Shown: positions 9,060 to 17,671, counted from the stretch's first letter. The stretch: 64,000 nucleotides of DNA from an uncultured Acetatifactor sp. (GCA_910587555.1 CAJULV010000001.1:83242-147241); one strand, 5' to 3'. Numbers and translations are program-made. Notes: generated by a model not told the origin, from the letters alone.

Positions 9060-9557
9060 ATGAATATGATAGCGGCAGTGGACAGAAACTGGGCCATCGG
9101 CAGGAAGGGAAGGCTTCTTGTATCGATTCCCAATGACCTGAAGCATTTCAGGGAGGAGACTATGGGGAAGGTGGTGGTTCTGGGAAGGAAAACACTGCAG
9201 ACCTTTCCCCAGGCTATGCCGTTAAGCGGCAGGACCAATATTATCCTTTCCCGGAATCCGTCCTTTTTTGTAAAGGGGGCGCAGGTGGTTCATTCCCTGG
9301 ACGAGCTGAAGCTGGCGCTGGAGCCGTTTCCCTCAAAGGATATCTACTGCATCGGCGGCGAGAGCATATACCGGCAATTGCTGCCGTGGTGCGATACGGC
9401 ACATATTACCAGGATTGACCACGGTTACGAGGCGGACGCATATTTTCCGAATCTGGACAGGGAGCCGGGGTGGAAGATTACCGCCGACAGCGATGAACAG
9501 ACTTATTTTGACATGGCATATACCTTCTTAATGTATGAGCGGGTGGCGGGGACGTAA
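9060..9557 (+). CDS. folA: Dihydrofolate reductase
   Basis: This 165-residue protein reduces dihydrofolate to tetrahydrofolate with NADPH, supplying one-carbon units for thymidylate and purine synthesis. The sequence shows the family pattern: AAVDRNWAIG at the N terminus, IPNDLKHFR with the active-site aspartate, GRKTLQTFP, and CIGGESIYRQLLP. The usual tryptophan of the LLWxLP loop is Val-Ser here, which is common in Clostridia. I chose the ATG at 9060 because CGGAGGTG lies 7 nt upstream; a reading from 8871 is implausible. The TAA stop overlaps a dispersed repeat. Confidence 0.95.
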   Translation: MNMIAAVDRNWAIGRKGRLLVSIPNDLKHFREETMGKVVVLGRKTLQTFPQAMPLSGRTNIILSRNPSFFVKGAQVVHSLDELKLALEPFPSKDIYCIGGESIYRQLLPWCDTAHITRIDHGYEADAYFPNLDREPGWKITADSDEQTYFDMAYTFLMYERVAGT

Positions 9558-9613
9558 CAGTTCAGACAGGGCGCAATTTTGACTTCGCGAGAGGGGGGTG
9601 TCCGAACTGTTGC
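9554..9613 (+). repeat. Dispersed palindromic repeat, copy B (long form)
   Basis: Arms GTAACAGTTC and GAACTGTTGC flank a core (9566-9596) that matches the reverse complement of 22145-22175 at 30 of 31 positions. The repeat begins inside the stop codon of folA. Confidence 0.8.
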
Positions 9614-9710
9614 GGGGACATCATAAATTATGTGATTTTGGGGACAAAGTATATTGACTTTTGCCTGGAAAAGTATAATAATTGTTAACAATAAAATAAG
9701 AAAGAGGGTA

Positions 9711-10742
9711 ATGCAGGTGGAAAAGAAAAATATCGATTGGGGTAATCTTAATTTTGGATATATTCAGACGGAAAAGAGATATGTTTCCTATTTTAAGGAC
9801 GGGTCCTGGGATGAGGGTATCCTTACGGATGATGCAAACATCGTTTTAAATGAGTGTTCGGGTGTCCTGCAGTACGCACAGACCATATTTGAAGGTCTGA
9901 AGGCCTATACTACGGAGGACGGGCATATTGTGGCATTCCGTCCTGATTTGAACGGTGAACGCATGGAAGACTCCGCAAGGCGCCTGGAAATGCCCGTTTT
10001 CGCAAGGGAGCGTTTTGTGGATGCGGTTGCGCAGGTGGTAGCGGCCAATGCGGCTTATGTGCCTCCTTACGGAAGCGGCGCTACCTTATATGTCCGTCCC
10101 TATATGTTCGGTGTGAATTCCGTAATCGGCGTGAAGCCTGCGGACGTATATCAGTTCCGTATTTTCTGCACGCCTGTGGGACCTTATTTCAAGGGCGGCG
10201 TAAAGCCGCTGACCATCTGCGTCAGCGATTTTGACCGTGCGGCGCCTCACGGGACCGGCAACATCAAGGCCGGGCTGAACTATGCAATGAGCCTGCATGC
10301 GATTGTTACGGCACATAAGAACGGGTACGATGAGAACATGTACCTTGACCCCGGCACCCGCACCAAGGTGGAGGAGACCGGCGGCGCCAATTTCCTGTTC
10401 GTGACGAAGGACGGTAAGGTGGTTACGCCCAAATCGGACAGCATCCTTCCTTCCATAACCCGCCGTTCCCTTGTGCATGTGGCGAAGGCGTATCTGGGAC
10501 TGGAGGTTGAGGAGCGTGAGGTGTATTTGGAGGAGGTAAAGGACTTCGCGGAATGCGGTCTCTGCGGTACTGCAGCGGTTATCTCCCCTGTAGGGAAAAT
10601 CGTGGACCATGGCAGGGAAATCTGCCTTCCCAGCGGTATGGCACAGATGGGACCCGTCACGAAGAAGCTGTATGACACGCTGACAGGTATCCAGATGGGG
10701 CGGATTGAGGCTCCTGAGGGATGGATACATGTGATTGAATAG
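9711..10742 (+). CDS. ilvE: Branched-chain amino acid aminotransferase
   Basis: This 343-residue class IV PLP enzyme interconverts leucine, isoleucine and valine with their 2-oxo acids in the cytoplasm. Visible motifs are YVRPYMFG, the PLP-lysine segment GTGNIKAGLNYAMSL (Lys at about 186), the EETGGANFLFV block, and SILPSITRRSLV near the C terminus. The length matches the long BCAT type. I chose the ATG at 9711 (MQVEKKNIDW) behind AGAGGG. A TTGACT box at 9656 with TATAAT only 14 bp later is a weak promoter candidate. It is a single-gene unit ending in a strong terminator; no T-box is seen. Confidence 0.95.
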   Translation: MQVEKKNIDWGNLNFGYIQTEKRYVSYFKDGSWDEGILTDDANIVLNECSGVLQYAQTIFEGLKAYTTEDGHIVAFRPDLNGERMEDSARRLEMPVFARERFVDAVAQVVAANAAYVPPYGSGATLYVRPYMFGVNSVIGVKPADVYQFRIFCTPVGPYFKGGVKPLTICVSDFDRAAPHGTGNIKAGLNYAMSLHAIVTAHKNGYDENMYLDPGTRTKVEETGGANFLFVTKDGKVVTPKSDSILPSITRRSLVHVAKAYLGLEVEEREVYLEEVKDFAECGLCGTAAVISPVGKIVDHGREICLPSGMAQMGPVTKKLYDTLTGIQMGRIEAPEGWIHVIE

Positions 10743-10805
10743 TGCCGCATTGTGGGATGCCGCGTTTTACGAGAATATAACGGGGATGAAAGCCACGTGT
10801 ATAAG

Positions 10806-10863
10806 ATACCCATGCTCTGTATGAAGCTTTTCCGGACCAGGATACAGGGCATGGGTATATTTT
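10806..10863 (+). terminator. Terminator after ilvE
   Basis: A 17-bp stem (ATACCCATGCTCTGTAT with 10842-10858, one mismatch) is followed by ATTTT. Confidence 0.8.
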
Positions 10864-10917
10864 CGGAGGGGCGGAAATCAGTACGTCGAATGTTGAGGCA
10901 AGAAAAAGGGTAAGACA

Positions 10918-11985
10918 ATGACATATGGATTAAAAAGAAGCCTGCGGGCATTGTGTGTGTGTTTGATCTTTCTGCTGCTGCCGCTTACCGCCTGCGGAGA
11001 CGATGAGAGCGGCGCGAAGGTGATTTTCACCACCGGTATGGGGAAGGATGAGGTCTTCCGAATCGGCAGCAGCGTCTGCACCGTCCCGGAGATGATGGTG
11101 TACCTGACCAACACGCAGAATCAGTATGAGAGTGTCTATGGTCCCGAGGTGTGGAATGTGTCCCGGGACGGCATTACGCTGGAGGAAAATGTCAAGGAGA
11201 CGGTGCTGGCAAAGATAGCGCAGATTAAGACCATGTATCTGCTGGCCCAGGACAGAGGCGTTTCTCTGGATGATTCGGAGAATAAAAGGGCAGGGCAGGC
11301 AGCGGAGGAATATTTCGGATCCCTCACAGAGCAGGAAAAGGAATTGATGGGAGTAAAGGCTGCCACCATAGAACAGCTTTACAGGGAATACGCTCTTGCA
11401 GATAAAATATATCGATATATCATACAGGATGTAAATCCGGAAATCAGTGACGATGAGGCCCGCACGATTACGGTGCAGCATATTCTGGTGAAAACCGGCG
11501 ATGGGGACGGTACGGGTTCCCAGACTGCTGACGCCGATGCCTTGAGACAGGCAGCTTATGAGAAAGCTCTTGAAATTCGCCGCATGGCGGCAGAGGATGG
11601 AGAGGATTTCCTGGATTTGGCATCCCGTTACAGCGAGGATTCCGTGATAACCTACTCTTTCGGCAAGGGAGAGATGGAGGCTGCTTTTGAGGAGGCTGCT
11701 TTTTCACTGGAGACGGGAGAGGTCAGCCAGGTGGTTGAGACAGAGGCAGGGTACCACATTATCAAATGTATCAGCACCTTTGACAGGGAGCAGACGGACC
11801 TGAATAAGCTGACGATCGTGGAGGAGCGCCGCAGGGAGGTATTCGGACAGGAATATGACGCCTTTGTGGAGACGTTGGTCCGCCAGCTGAATCAGGAACT
11901 CTGGGAGAATCTGAAGCTGCTGCACGATGAAGCGGTGACGACGACGGGCTTTTTTGATACGTACGCGAAGTATTTTCCCGATTAA
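10918..11985 (+). CDS. PrsA-like peptidyl-prolyl isomerase lipoprotein
   Basis: This 355-residue protein has a lipoprotein signal: a basic start (MTYGLKRSLR), a hydrophobic stretch, then the lipobox LTAC with lipidation at Cys26. A SurA-type N-terminal helical region (about 60-180) precedes a parvulin rotamase domain (about 186-285), with VQHILVK at its start, GEMEAAFEEAAFSL in the middle and AGYHIIKC at its end. It should act outside the membrane, helping secreted proteins fold. A C-terminal helical segment closes it. The start follows AAAAAGGG. It is likely transcribed alone. Confidence 0.9.
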   Translation: MTYGLKRSLRALCVCLIFLLLPLTACGDDESGAKVIFTTGMGKDEVFRIGSSVCTVPEMMVYLTNTQNQYESVYGPEVWNVSRDGITLEENVKETVLAKIAQIKTMYLLAQDRGVSLDDSENKRAGQAAEEYFGSLTEQEKELMGVKAATIEQLYREYALADKIYRYIIQDVNPEISDDEARTITVQHILVKTGDGDGTGSQTADADALRQAAYEKALEIRRMAAEDGEDFLDLASRYSEDSVITYSFGKGEMEAAFEEAAFSLETGEVSQVVETEAGYHIIKCISTFDREQTDLNKLTIVEERRREVFGQEYDAFVETLVRQLNQELWENLKLLHDEAVTTTGFFDTYAKYFPD

Positions 11986-12079
11986 TGCCGTGGAGCTGAA
12001 GTTCCGTGCAGGGTATGTCGAACATCTGTTTCCAAATTGAACGGGAAAATTCTGGTTTAGAAAAATTTTAGAAATCGGG

Positions 12080-12179
12080 AAGGGGCTGCCCCATGAAGTG
12101 ATTTGACACAAGATATAGTGTCTATGGTGACTTAACAAACTATATCTTGTACATATGATCCGAAACGCGACAGTCCCTT
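12080..12179 (+). terminator. Large composite stem-loop between prsA-like gene and htpG
   Basis: Outer arms AAGGGGCTG (12080-12088) and CAGTCCCTT (12171-12179) enclose a perfect 11-bp inner inverted repeat, CAAGATATAGT (12109-12119) and ACTATATCTTG (12139-12149). A short TTTT follows. It may end the upstream transcript; the length and two-part structure are unusual for a simple terminator and recall a small palindromic element. Confidence 0.5.
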
Positions 12180-12190
12180 TTGCAGTATTA

Positions 12191-12217
12191 TTAGCACTCG
12201 CTCAAAATGAGTGCTAA
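12191..12217 (+). promoter_or_regulatory. CIRCE operator (HrcA binding site)
   Basis: A perfect CIRCE inverted repeat: TTAGCACTC, nine spacer bases, GAGTGCTAA. HrcA binds this site and represses heat-shock genes. Here it lies immediately upstream of the promoter for htpG, so htpG should be heat-inducible through HrcA. Confidence 0.95.
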
Positions 12218-12224
12218 TTTTGTC

Positions 12225-12253
12225 TTGACTTTTTGTGTGGAGCGTCTTAAACT
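12225..12253 (+). promoter_or_regulatory. Promoter of htpG
   Basis: TTGACT (12225-12230) and TAAACT (12248-12253) are 17 bp apart. The CIRCE ends 7 bp before the -35 box. A leader of about 115 nt precedes the start codon. Confidence 0.65.
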
Positions 12254-12377
12254 ATGTTTCAGGGTGTCAGGGAAGCGCAGACGGTTATTTTCCGGATCTT
12301 ACCACAGGGTATACCGGCACGATTCCTGGCATAATGCAAGGGAAGAAATCAATAGATAAGAAAGGAATGAAAGTAAG

Positions 12378-14525
12378 ATGGCAGCAAAAAGCGGCAGTTT
12401 ATCTATCAACAGTGAAAACATTTTTCCGATTATCAAAAAGTGGCTGTATTCCGACCATGATATCTTCTACAGGGAACTGATATCCAACGGCTGTGACGCG
12501 GTGACCAAGCTGAAGAAGCTGGATATGATGGGTGAGTATGCATTGCCCGAGGGCTTCAAGGCGCGTATCGACGTGGTGGTCAACCCGGAGAAGAAGACTT
12601 TGACGGTCATCGACAACGGTCTTGGAATGACTGCGGATGAGGTGGAGGAGTATATCAACCAGATTGCATTCTCCGGCGCCGCTGATTTTATTGAGAAATA
12701 TAAGGACAAGAGCAATGCGGATCAGATTATCGGGCATTTCGGCCTGGGATTCTATTCGGCGTTTATGGTGGCGGACGAAGTGCATATCGATACCCTTTCT
12801 TATCAGGAAGGCGCTAAGGCTGTCCACTGGGAATGCGACGGCGGCACGGAATATTCCATGGAAGAGGGCGACAGGACAGAGGTTGGAACGGCTATAACAC
12901 TGTTCCTGAATGAGGATTGCCTGGAATTCTGCAATGAGTACAAGGCCCGTGAAGTGATTAAGAAGTACTGCTCCTTCATGCCCACCGAAATCTATCTCTC
13001 CAAGGCGGATACCAAGGAAACCCAGATCATCAAGGAAGACGAGAAACTTGAGGATGATGTGGTTCTGGAGGTAATTCAGCCTGAAAAAAAGGAAGAGGTT
13101 CATTCCTCGGAAGAGGCATCCGGAGCGGAGGGAGAAGAGAAGGAGCCGGAACCGGTGAAGCTGAAGATTAAGAAGCGTCCGGAACTCCTGAATGAGACTA
13201 CACCCCTGTGGACAAAGCATACCAACGACTGCACCAAGGAGGAGTATCTGGAGTTCTACCGTAAGGTATTCCATGACTACAAGGAGCCTCTGTTCTGGAT
13301 TCACCTCAACATGGATTATCCTTTTAATCTGAAGGGCATTTTGTATTTCCCGAAGATTAATATGGAGTATGAGTCCATCGAGGGAACCATTAAGCTGTAT
13401 AACAACCAGGTCTTCATCGCGGATAATATTAAGGAAGTCATACCCGAATTCCTGATGCTGCTGAAGGGTGTCATTGACTGTCCGGATTTGCCGCTGAACG
13501 TGTCCAGAAGCGCGCTGCAGAACGACGGCTTTGTGAAGAAGATTTCCGAGTACATCTCCAAGAAGGTGGCGGACAAGCTTTCCGGCATGTGTAAGACGGA
13601 GAAGGAAGAATATGATAAATACTGGGATGATATCAGCCCGTTCATCAAGTTCGGCTGTCTGAAGGACGATAAATTCTGTGAACGGATGAACGATTACATC
13701 CTGTTTAAGAACCTGGACGGCAAGTACCTGACTTTGCCCGAGTGCCTGGAAGTGAAGCCTCTTGACTGCGGGGAAGAGGATGCCGGCGACAAGGGAGAAG
13801 ACGAGGGGAAAACCGAAGGCAGCGCGGTGGACGAGAACGGTGAGAAGGTGGAAGCCGAAGTGGTATCCGACGGGGAAGAGGACACAGACAGCGAGGATGC
13901 CGCAGAGAAGAAAGAGAAAGTGATCTACTATGTCACCGATGAACGGCAGCAGGGACAGTATATCAAGATGTTCAGGGACAGCGGGATGGATGCCGTTATC
14001 CTGACCCACAATATAGACCAGCCGTTCCTCCAGCAGCTGGAGTCCAAGAATGAAGGCGTGAAATTCCAGAGAATCGATGCGGATGTGACAGGCGCACTGA
14101 AGGACGAGACCTCTGAGGACGCGGAGAAAGAACTGGAAGAGCAGACAAAGGTGTTGGGCGAGATTGTGAAGAAGGTTCTCGGCAATGACAAGCTGTCTGT
14201 GAAGGTGGAGAAGCTGAAGGATGACAAGATTTCCTCTGTACTCACCCTTTCCGAGGAATCCAGGCGCATGCAGGACATGATGAAGATGTACTCCATGCCG
14301 GGAATGGATATGGGAGGCTTCGGAGGCGAGGGAGAGACCCTTATCCTCAATGCGAACCATCCCCTGGTTAAATATGTCACGGAGAACCAGGAAGGCGAGA
14401 ATGTGGATATGATCTGCGAACAGCTTTACGATTTGGCGAAGATTCAGCAGTCTCCGCTGTCTTCCGAGGCTATGACGAAGTTCATCTCCAGAAGCAATGA
14501 GATTATGATGATTTTGGCGAAATAA
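12378..14525 (+). CDS. htpG: Hsp90 chaperone HtpG with acidic insertions
   Basis: This 715-residue cytoplasmic ATP-dependent chaperone is clearly longer than typical bacterial HtpG. N-terminal ATPase motifs are visible: ELISNGCDA, DNGLGMT and GHFGLGFYSAFMV. The middle domain carries NVSRSALQND. An acidic Glu-rich segment at about 235-260 sits where eukaryotic Hsp90 has its charged linker, and a second acidic stretch at about 463-514 precedes the last middle-domain part. The C terminus has no MEEVD. The start follows an AAGGAATG site. The gene is monocistronic, under a CIRCE operator, and ends at a terminator. Confidence 0.95.
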   Translation: MAAKSGSLSINSENIFPIIKKWLYSDHDIFYRELISNGCDAVTKLKKLDMMGEYALPEGFKARIDVVVNPEKKTLTVIDNGLGMTADEVEEYINQIAFSGAADFIEKYKDKSNADQIIGHFGLGFYSAFMVADEVHIDTLSYQEGAKAVHWECDGGTEYSMEEGDRTEVGTAITLFLNEDCLEFCNEYKAREVIKKYCSFMPTEIYLSKADTKETQIIKEDEKLEDDVVLEVIQPEKKEEVHSSEEASGAEGEEKEPEPVKLKIKKRPELLNETTPLWTKHTNDCTKEEYLEFYRKVFHDYKEPLFWIHLNMDYPFNLKGILYFPKINMEYESIEGTIKLYNNQVFIADNIKEVIPEFLMLLKGVIDCPDLPLNVSRSALQNDGFVKKISEYISKKVADKLSGMCKTEKEEYDKYWDDISPFIKFGCLKDDKFCERMNDYILFKNLDGKYLTLPECLEVKPLDCGEEDAGDKGEDEGKTEGSAVDENGEKVEAEVVSDGEEDTDSEDAAEKKEKVIYYVTDERQQGQYIKMFRDSGMDAVILTHNIDQPFLQQLESKNEGVKFQRIDADVTGALKDETSEDAEKELEEQTKVLGEIVKKVLGNDKLSVKVEKLKDDKISSVLTLSEESRRMQDMMKMYSMPGMDMGGFGGEGETLILNANHPLVKYVTENQEGENVDMICEQLYDLAKIQQSPLSSEAMTKFISRSNEIMMILAK

Positions 14526-14544
14526 AATATTTCGAAAAGTCAAG

Positions 14545-14577
14545 GGCAGGTAAAATATTTCTTTTACCTGCCTTTTC
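14545..14577 (+). terminator. Terminator after htpG
   Basis: GGCAGGTAAAA and TTTTACCTGCC form an 11-bp stem followed by TTTT. Confidence 0.88.
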
Positions 14578-14677
14578 CTGTTGTACTGATTACTTATTGT
14601 CTGTATGAAAGCCGGAGAGGATTTCAATCGGGGCAGGAACGAAAAGAACGGAAAAGCTTCATTTGAATTGTTTTTCC

Positions 14678-14706
14678 TTGACAAATATATCGTCGGATGA
14701 TATATT
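14678..14706 (+). promoter_or_regulatory. Promoter of the first PadR/DUF2812 module
   Basis: A perfect TTGACA (14678-14683) and TATATT (14701-14706) are separated by 17 bp. The spacer and -10 box lie inside the operator described at 14684-14737. Confidence 0.8.
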
Positions 14707-14737
14707 AAAGTCATGATATATCACCTGACGATATATT
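14684..14737. promoter_or_regulatory. Inverted-repeat operator, probably for PadR
   Basis: Two 22-bp arms face each other: 14684-14705 and 14716-14737, with a 10-bp gap. The second, reverse-complemented, matches the first at all but two or three positions. Each arm is itself a quasi-palindrome with ATATATC at one end and GATATAT at the other. The left arm covers the promoter spacer and -10 box, so a bound dimer pair would block RNA polymerase. The PadR gene downstream is the natural candidate regulator; that link is inference. Confidence 0.7.
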
Positions 14738-14820
14738 AGCCTGGATTCAGCGAAACATGCGGATGTGAAGCAGGAGGTCTGTATCGCAAAGGCGGAAAAT
14801 CATATTGCGGAGGGGAAGGT

Positions 14821-15006
14821 ATGGATAAGACATTGAGAAAACGCCTGTTGTATACGGCAGTTTGCGGATGTTATGCGGCTGCGATTATTTTTCTGGGACT
14901 GCATCTTTTTACGACGCCGGAGGGCAATGAGCTGCTGGTTGGGGGATTGGCCTGCAATGTACTGGGAGGTTTGTTCAATCTGACTGCAACATTTGGAAGA
15001 AAGTAG
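14821..15006 (+). CDS. Small membrane protein
   Basis: This 61-residue protein has a basic start (MDKTLRKRLL), a first hydrophobic helix at about 10-30 and a second at about 39-56, ending in a basic tail. The ATG follows GGAGGGGAAGG. It is the first gene after the operator-controlled promoter and precedes padR, so it is probably a regulated target of that repressor. I do not recognise the family. Confidence 0.7.
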   Translation: MDKTLRKRLLYTAVCGCYAAAIIFLGLHLFTTPEGNELLVGGLACNVLGGLFNLTATFGRK

Positions 15007-15106
15007 CAGAGTGGGTTCCGGAGCGGTTCGGGAACGGGACTTTACCCGTTAGTATCGCTGCACGGCGACTGAAACAGAAGTGTACTTTGGAAACGGAGGG
15101 ATGCGA

Positions 15107-15430
15107 ATGGAGAAAAGTACGCCGTTGACGGAGGCACTGTTTTACATCCTGCTGTCGGTGAGAAAGCCTAATCACGGATACGGGATTATCCAGGAGGTGG
15201 AGAAGCTGACGGAAGGACGCGTAGTGCTGGGAGCGGGCACTTTATACGGTGCCATCCAGGCCATGACTGCAAAGGGATGGATTAGAATCTACAGCGCGGA
15301 GACCGATTCCCGTAAAAAGAAGGAGTACATCATTACCGATTTGGGCAGAAAGGTTTTTGCGGAGGAAATAAAGCGTTTGGCAGAGCTTCTGCATAACGGG
15401 CAGCTTATGTGGAGACAAATGGAGCCGTAG
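15107..15430 (+). CDS. PadR-family transcriptional regulator
   Basis: This 107-residue winged-helix protein shows the PadR pattern: LTEALFYILLSVRKPNHGYGI, then GAGTLYGAIQAM (wing/recognition area) and KKKEYIITDLGR. It is a small PadR with a short C-terminal dimerisation helix. I chose the ATG at 15107 because GGAGGG lies 6 nt upstream; the in-frame ATG at 15101 touches that site. It lies 100 bp after the small membrane protein gene and 43 bp before a DUF2812 gene. PadR/DUF2812 pairs are common in Firmicutes; the regulator often represses its own operon. Confidence 0.92.
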   Translation: MEKSTPLTEALFYILLSVRKPNHGYGIIQEVEKLTEGRVVLGAGTLYGAIQAMTAKGWIRIYSAETDSRKKKEYIITDLGRKVFAEEIKRLAELLHNGQLMWRQMEP

Positions 15431-15473
15431 GATATAACCCTTTAAAACGCAGTGATTTTAACCAGGAGGAAAT

Positions 15474-16193
15474 ATGACAAAATTCAGGTTGTATTTTGAT
15501 AAGGACAAGGAGACGGCGTTCCTGAATGAAATGTCTCGGAAGGGATATGCCATGACCGGCTTTTGTGTGGGTTTTTACAGGTTTGACAGATGCTTGCCGG
15601 GGGAGTATATTTACCAGATTGACATAACGGAGGGAATGTTCCGGGTAAGCAATGACTATCGGGAGTTCATGCGGGATATGGATGTGGAGATTGTATGCCT
15701 GTGGGGACCCTGGGTAATTTTGCGGAAGAAGGCTGCCCAAGGGGCTTTTGAACTGTACACGGACGTGGAATCCAGCATTGCGCATTATACCAAGATAAAA
15801 AAGACGTTCCAGTTGGCGACAGTCATGGAAATTATCTGCCTGTTTCTGGAGATTTGGGGAATCCTGAGAGGGGTTGCTGCCGCATGGTCGTTCGCTTTTA
15901 TCCTAGGTGCCATTGCGATAGCTTTTGTGAGGCAGCTGATGCGGATCAACGATATCCTGGCGGAGCTGAAGGGAAGGACCGGGGATACCGGGGAACAAAG
16001 TTATTCAGGTAGAAAAGGGAAAATTTCAGGTTATCTGGCGGCGGGGCTTTTCCTGAACGGTGTGGCGCTGCTGATCAGGGATACAGGCGGAGAACTGGCG
16101 TTCTGGCTTGGATTTGCGAAAGGCTTCCTGCATGTGCTGGCAATCTTATTGTGTGTGGCAGGCTGTATCTTTACGCTGTGGAGGCGCAGCTGA
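15474..16193 (+). CDS. DUF2812 membrane protein
   Basis: This 239-residue protein begins with a DUF2812-type soluble domain (about 1-100: FRLYFDKDKETAFLNEMSRK, GYAMTGF, YIYQIDI). It continues with two pairs of hydrophobic helices at about 120-160 and 184-235. It is the usual partner of PadR, and the two are probably co-transcribed. The domain often sits upstream of membrane helices and is thought to sense or bind something at the membrane, but its function is not established. The start follows CCAGGAGG. Confidence 0.85.
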   Translation: MTKFRLYFDKDKETAFLNEMSRKGYAMTGFCVGFYRFDRCLPGEYIYQIDITEGMFRVSNDYREFMRDMDVEIVCLWGPWVILRKKAAQGAFELYTDVESSIAHYTKIKKTFQLATVMEIICLFLEIWGILRGVAAAWSFAFILGAIAIAFVRQLMRINDILAELKGRTGDTGEQSYSGRKGKISGYLAAGLFLNGVALLIRDTGGELAFWLGFAKGFLHVLAILLCVAGCIFTLWRRS

Positions 16194-16455
16194 CTGACAT
16201 GTTTCTATCTGGCCAGAGGAACTGCCTGCATTGCCATCTGCCGGGTTAACGTGGGCAGGCGCGTCCGCTGTGCCGCGGCCCCTCGTCCTGCCGACACAAA
16301 AAGCATTCTGTGCCATAAGGCTGAAAATAAGCAGGCCGGCATAGCATCTTGGCATATGTTCATGGCAGAAATTGACAGTAATAAGGCTGTCCAAGGCAGC
16401 AAATACAGCAGATATAAAATAACAGGTATAAAAACCGATATCAGGAGGAATAGGT

Positions 16456-16623
16456 ATGGATCGTTTTAAAAAGGTTTACAGCCAGGGAGTTATTTCTGTG
16501 ATTGAAATTTGGATAGACACGGAAACCGGGGTAAATTATGTGTTTCACAGGGACGGAAATGCAGGAGGGCTTACGCCGCTGCTTGATGAGGAGGGAAAGC
16601 CCGTGGTAAGCAGACATTTTTAG
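16456..16623 (+). CDS. Small DUF6440-like protein
   Basis: This 55-residue gene starts at an ATG behind TCAGGAGGAATAGG and ends with TAG. The sequence RFKKVYSQGVISVIEIWID, then TGVNYVFHRDG, GGLTPLLDEEGKPVV resembles the small DUF6440 proteins of Firmicutes. It is a compact beta-rich soluble protein of unknown function. A bidirectional terminator follows. The 260 bp before it (16194-16455) contain no other gene. Confidence 0.75.
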   Translation: MDRFKKVYSQGVISVIEIWIDTETGVNYVFHRDGNAGGLTPLLDEEGKPVVSRHF

Positions 16624-16667
16624 GTAAGCTGTGAGATGATTCATAAGCGCCTGCCCCAGGCAAAAGA

Positions 16668-16710
16668 GCCGAAATTCTGCCGGAATGGGCAGGATTTCGG
16701 TTCCGTTTTG
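16668..16710. terminator. Bidirectional terminator between convergent genes
   Basis: A stem GCCGAAATTCTGCC / GGGCAGGATTTCGG with a small loop is followed on the plus strand by TTCCGTTTT. Its reverse complement is followed by CTTTT, so it can serve both the small plus-strand gene and the minus-strand sugar cluster. Confidence 0.8.
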
Positions 16711-16758
16711 CCTGGCTGCGGACTGCCGGGAAACGGCATCCGACCAAGGCGCTCCGCA

Positions 16759-17619
16759 TCAGTTCAGCAGCTGTGTCAGGGCCTGATACGCCGCCAGGAA
16801 GGCTTTTTCCGTATTGTTTTCGGCTCTTATTGCTGCGTCTTTTTCCAGGCTGTTCAGGCCGCTGAAGTTGGCAAGGTGCGGCTCCAGGCTTAAGAAGCCT
16901 TTATAGCCGCTGTTGTCGAGGAGAGAGAAAATCTCGGAGAGCTTTCCGTCTCCCCGTCCGGCAGGAACGATTTCCCTTGTCTCACGGATGGCATCCTTTA
17001 CATGGACATAGGCAATGTATGGCTGCAGCATATGGTAAGCTTCCAGGGTATCCTGGCCGCATTCAATGAAATTGGCAAAGTCGAAGGTACACCGGAAGGT
17101 TTGTCCGGCGAAAGTCTTCATCAGGTCCAGGCAGCGCTGGGCCGTGTCGCCGTAGATTGCCTTCTCGTTTTCATGGAGAAGGATCAGTCCATTTTTTGCT
17201 GCTTCCGCCACCATCTGTTCCAGCCGCATGAGAACCACGTCTCTGCAGCTGACGGGAGTCCTGTTTTCAGGAAGGTAAAAACTGAACATCCGGATATAAG
17301 GCGTTTCGAAAATATCGGCGAGATGCTCTATGGCAGTGAACGTTTTCATGTGTACGTCGAAGTCATCTGCCAGGCTGATTTTGCCGATGGGGGAGCCGAT
17401 TGCAGACACGCGGATACCCGCCGCATCCAGCTTCTCCTTTACGGTGCGGGCATATTCCTGCGTAAACGCGGATACGTTGATTCCGTCTGCGCTGCGCAGT
17501 TCAATCCATTTGATACCCAGTTCCTGCAATACCGCAATCTGCCGTTCCAGGGAAACCGCGATTTCATCGGCAAAGCAGCTGATGGGGGATTGGGTCAGTT
17601 TCTTTCTCGATTCATTCAT
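16759..17619 (-). CDS. Sugar phosphate isomerase/epimerase (TIM barrel) 1
   Basis: This 286-residue protein belongs to the xylose-isomerase-like/AP-endonuclease-2 TIM-barrel superfamily. Likely metal ligands are Glu150 or Glu152 (LLHENEKAIYGDT), Asp180 (TFDFANFIE), His206 (YVHVKDA) and Glu246 (SLEPHL). The GRGDGKL loop is typical. Such enzymes isomerise, epimerise or cleave sugars and keto-sugars with a divalent metal. I chose ATG 17619 (MNESRKK) because GGAG lies 6 nt before it; an ATG 12 nt further upstream is possible. It is the last gene of a four-gene minus-strand operon. Confidence 0.85.
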   Translation of the reverse strand: MNESRKKLTQSPISCFADEIAVSLERQIAVLQELGIKWIELRSADGINVSAFTQEYARTVKEKLDAAGIRVSAIGSPIGKISLADDFDVHMKTFTAIEHLADIFETPYIRMFSFYLPENRTPVSCRDVVLMRLEQMVAEAAKNGLILLHENEKAIYGDTAQRCLDLMKTFAGQTFRCTFDFANFIECGQDTLEAYHMLQPYIAYVHVKDAIRETREIVPAGRGDGKLSEIFSLLDNSGYKGFLSLEPHLANFSGLNSLEKDAAIRAENNTEKAFLAAYQALTQLLN

Positions 17620-17671
17620 ACAAATCTCCATTCCGCCGCCCGGGGAGGGGGCTTTTTGCAGTTAAAAGGGT

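Noticed and set aside
12399..14714. Long minus-strand frame of 771 codons opposite htpG
   Set aside because: It is an open frame mirrored by the codon pattern of htpG; it lacks family motifs and a ribosome site, and htpG is certain.
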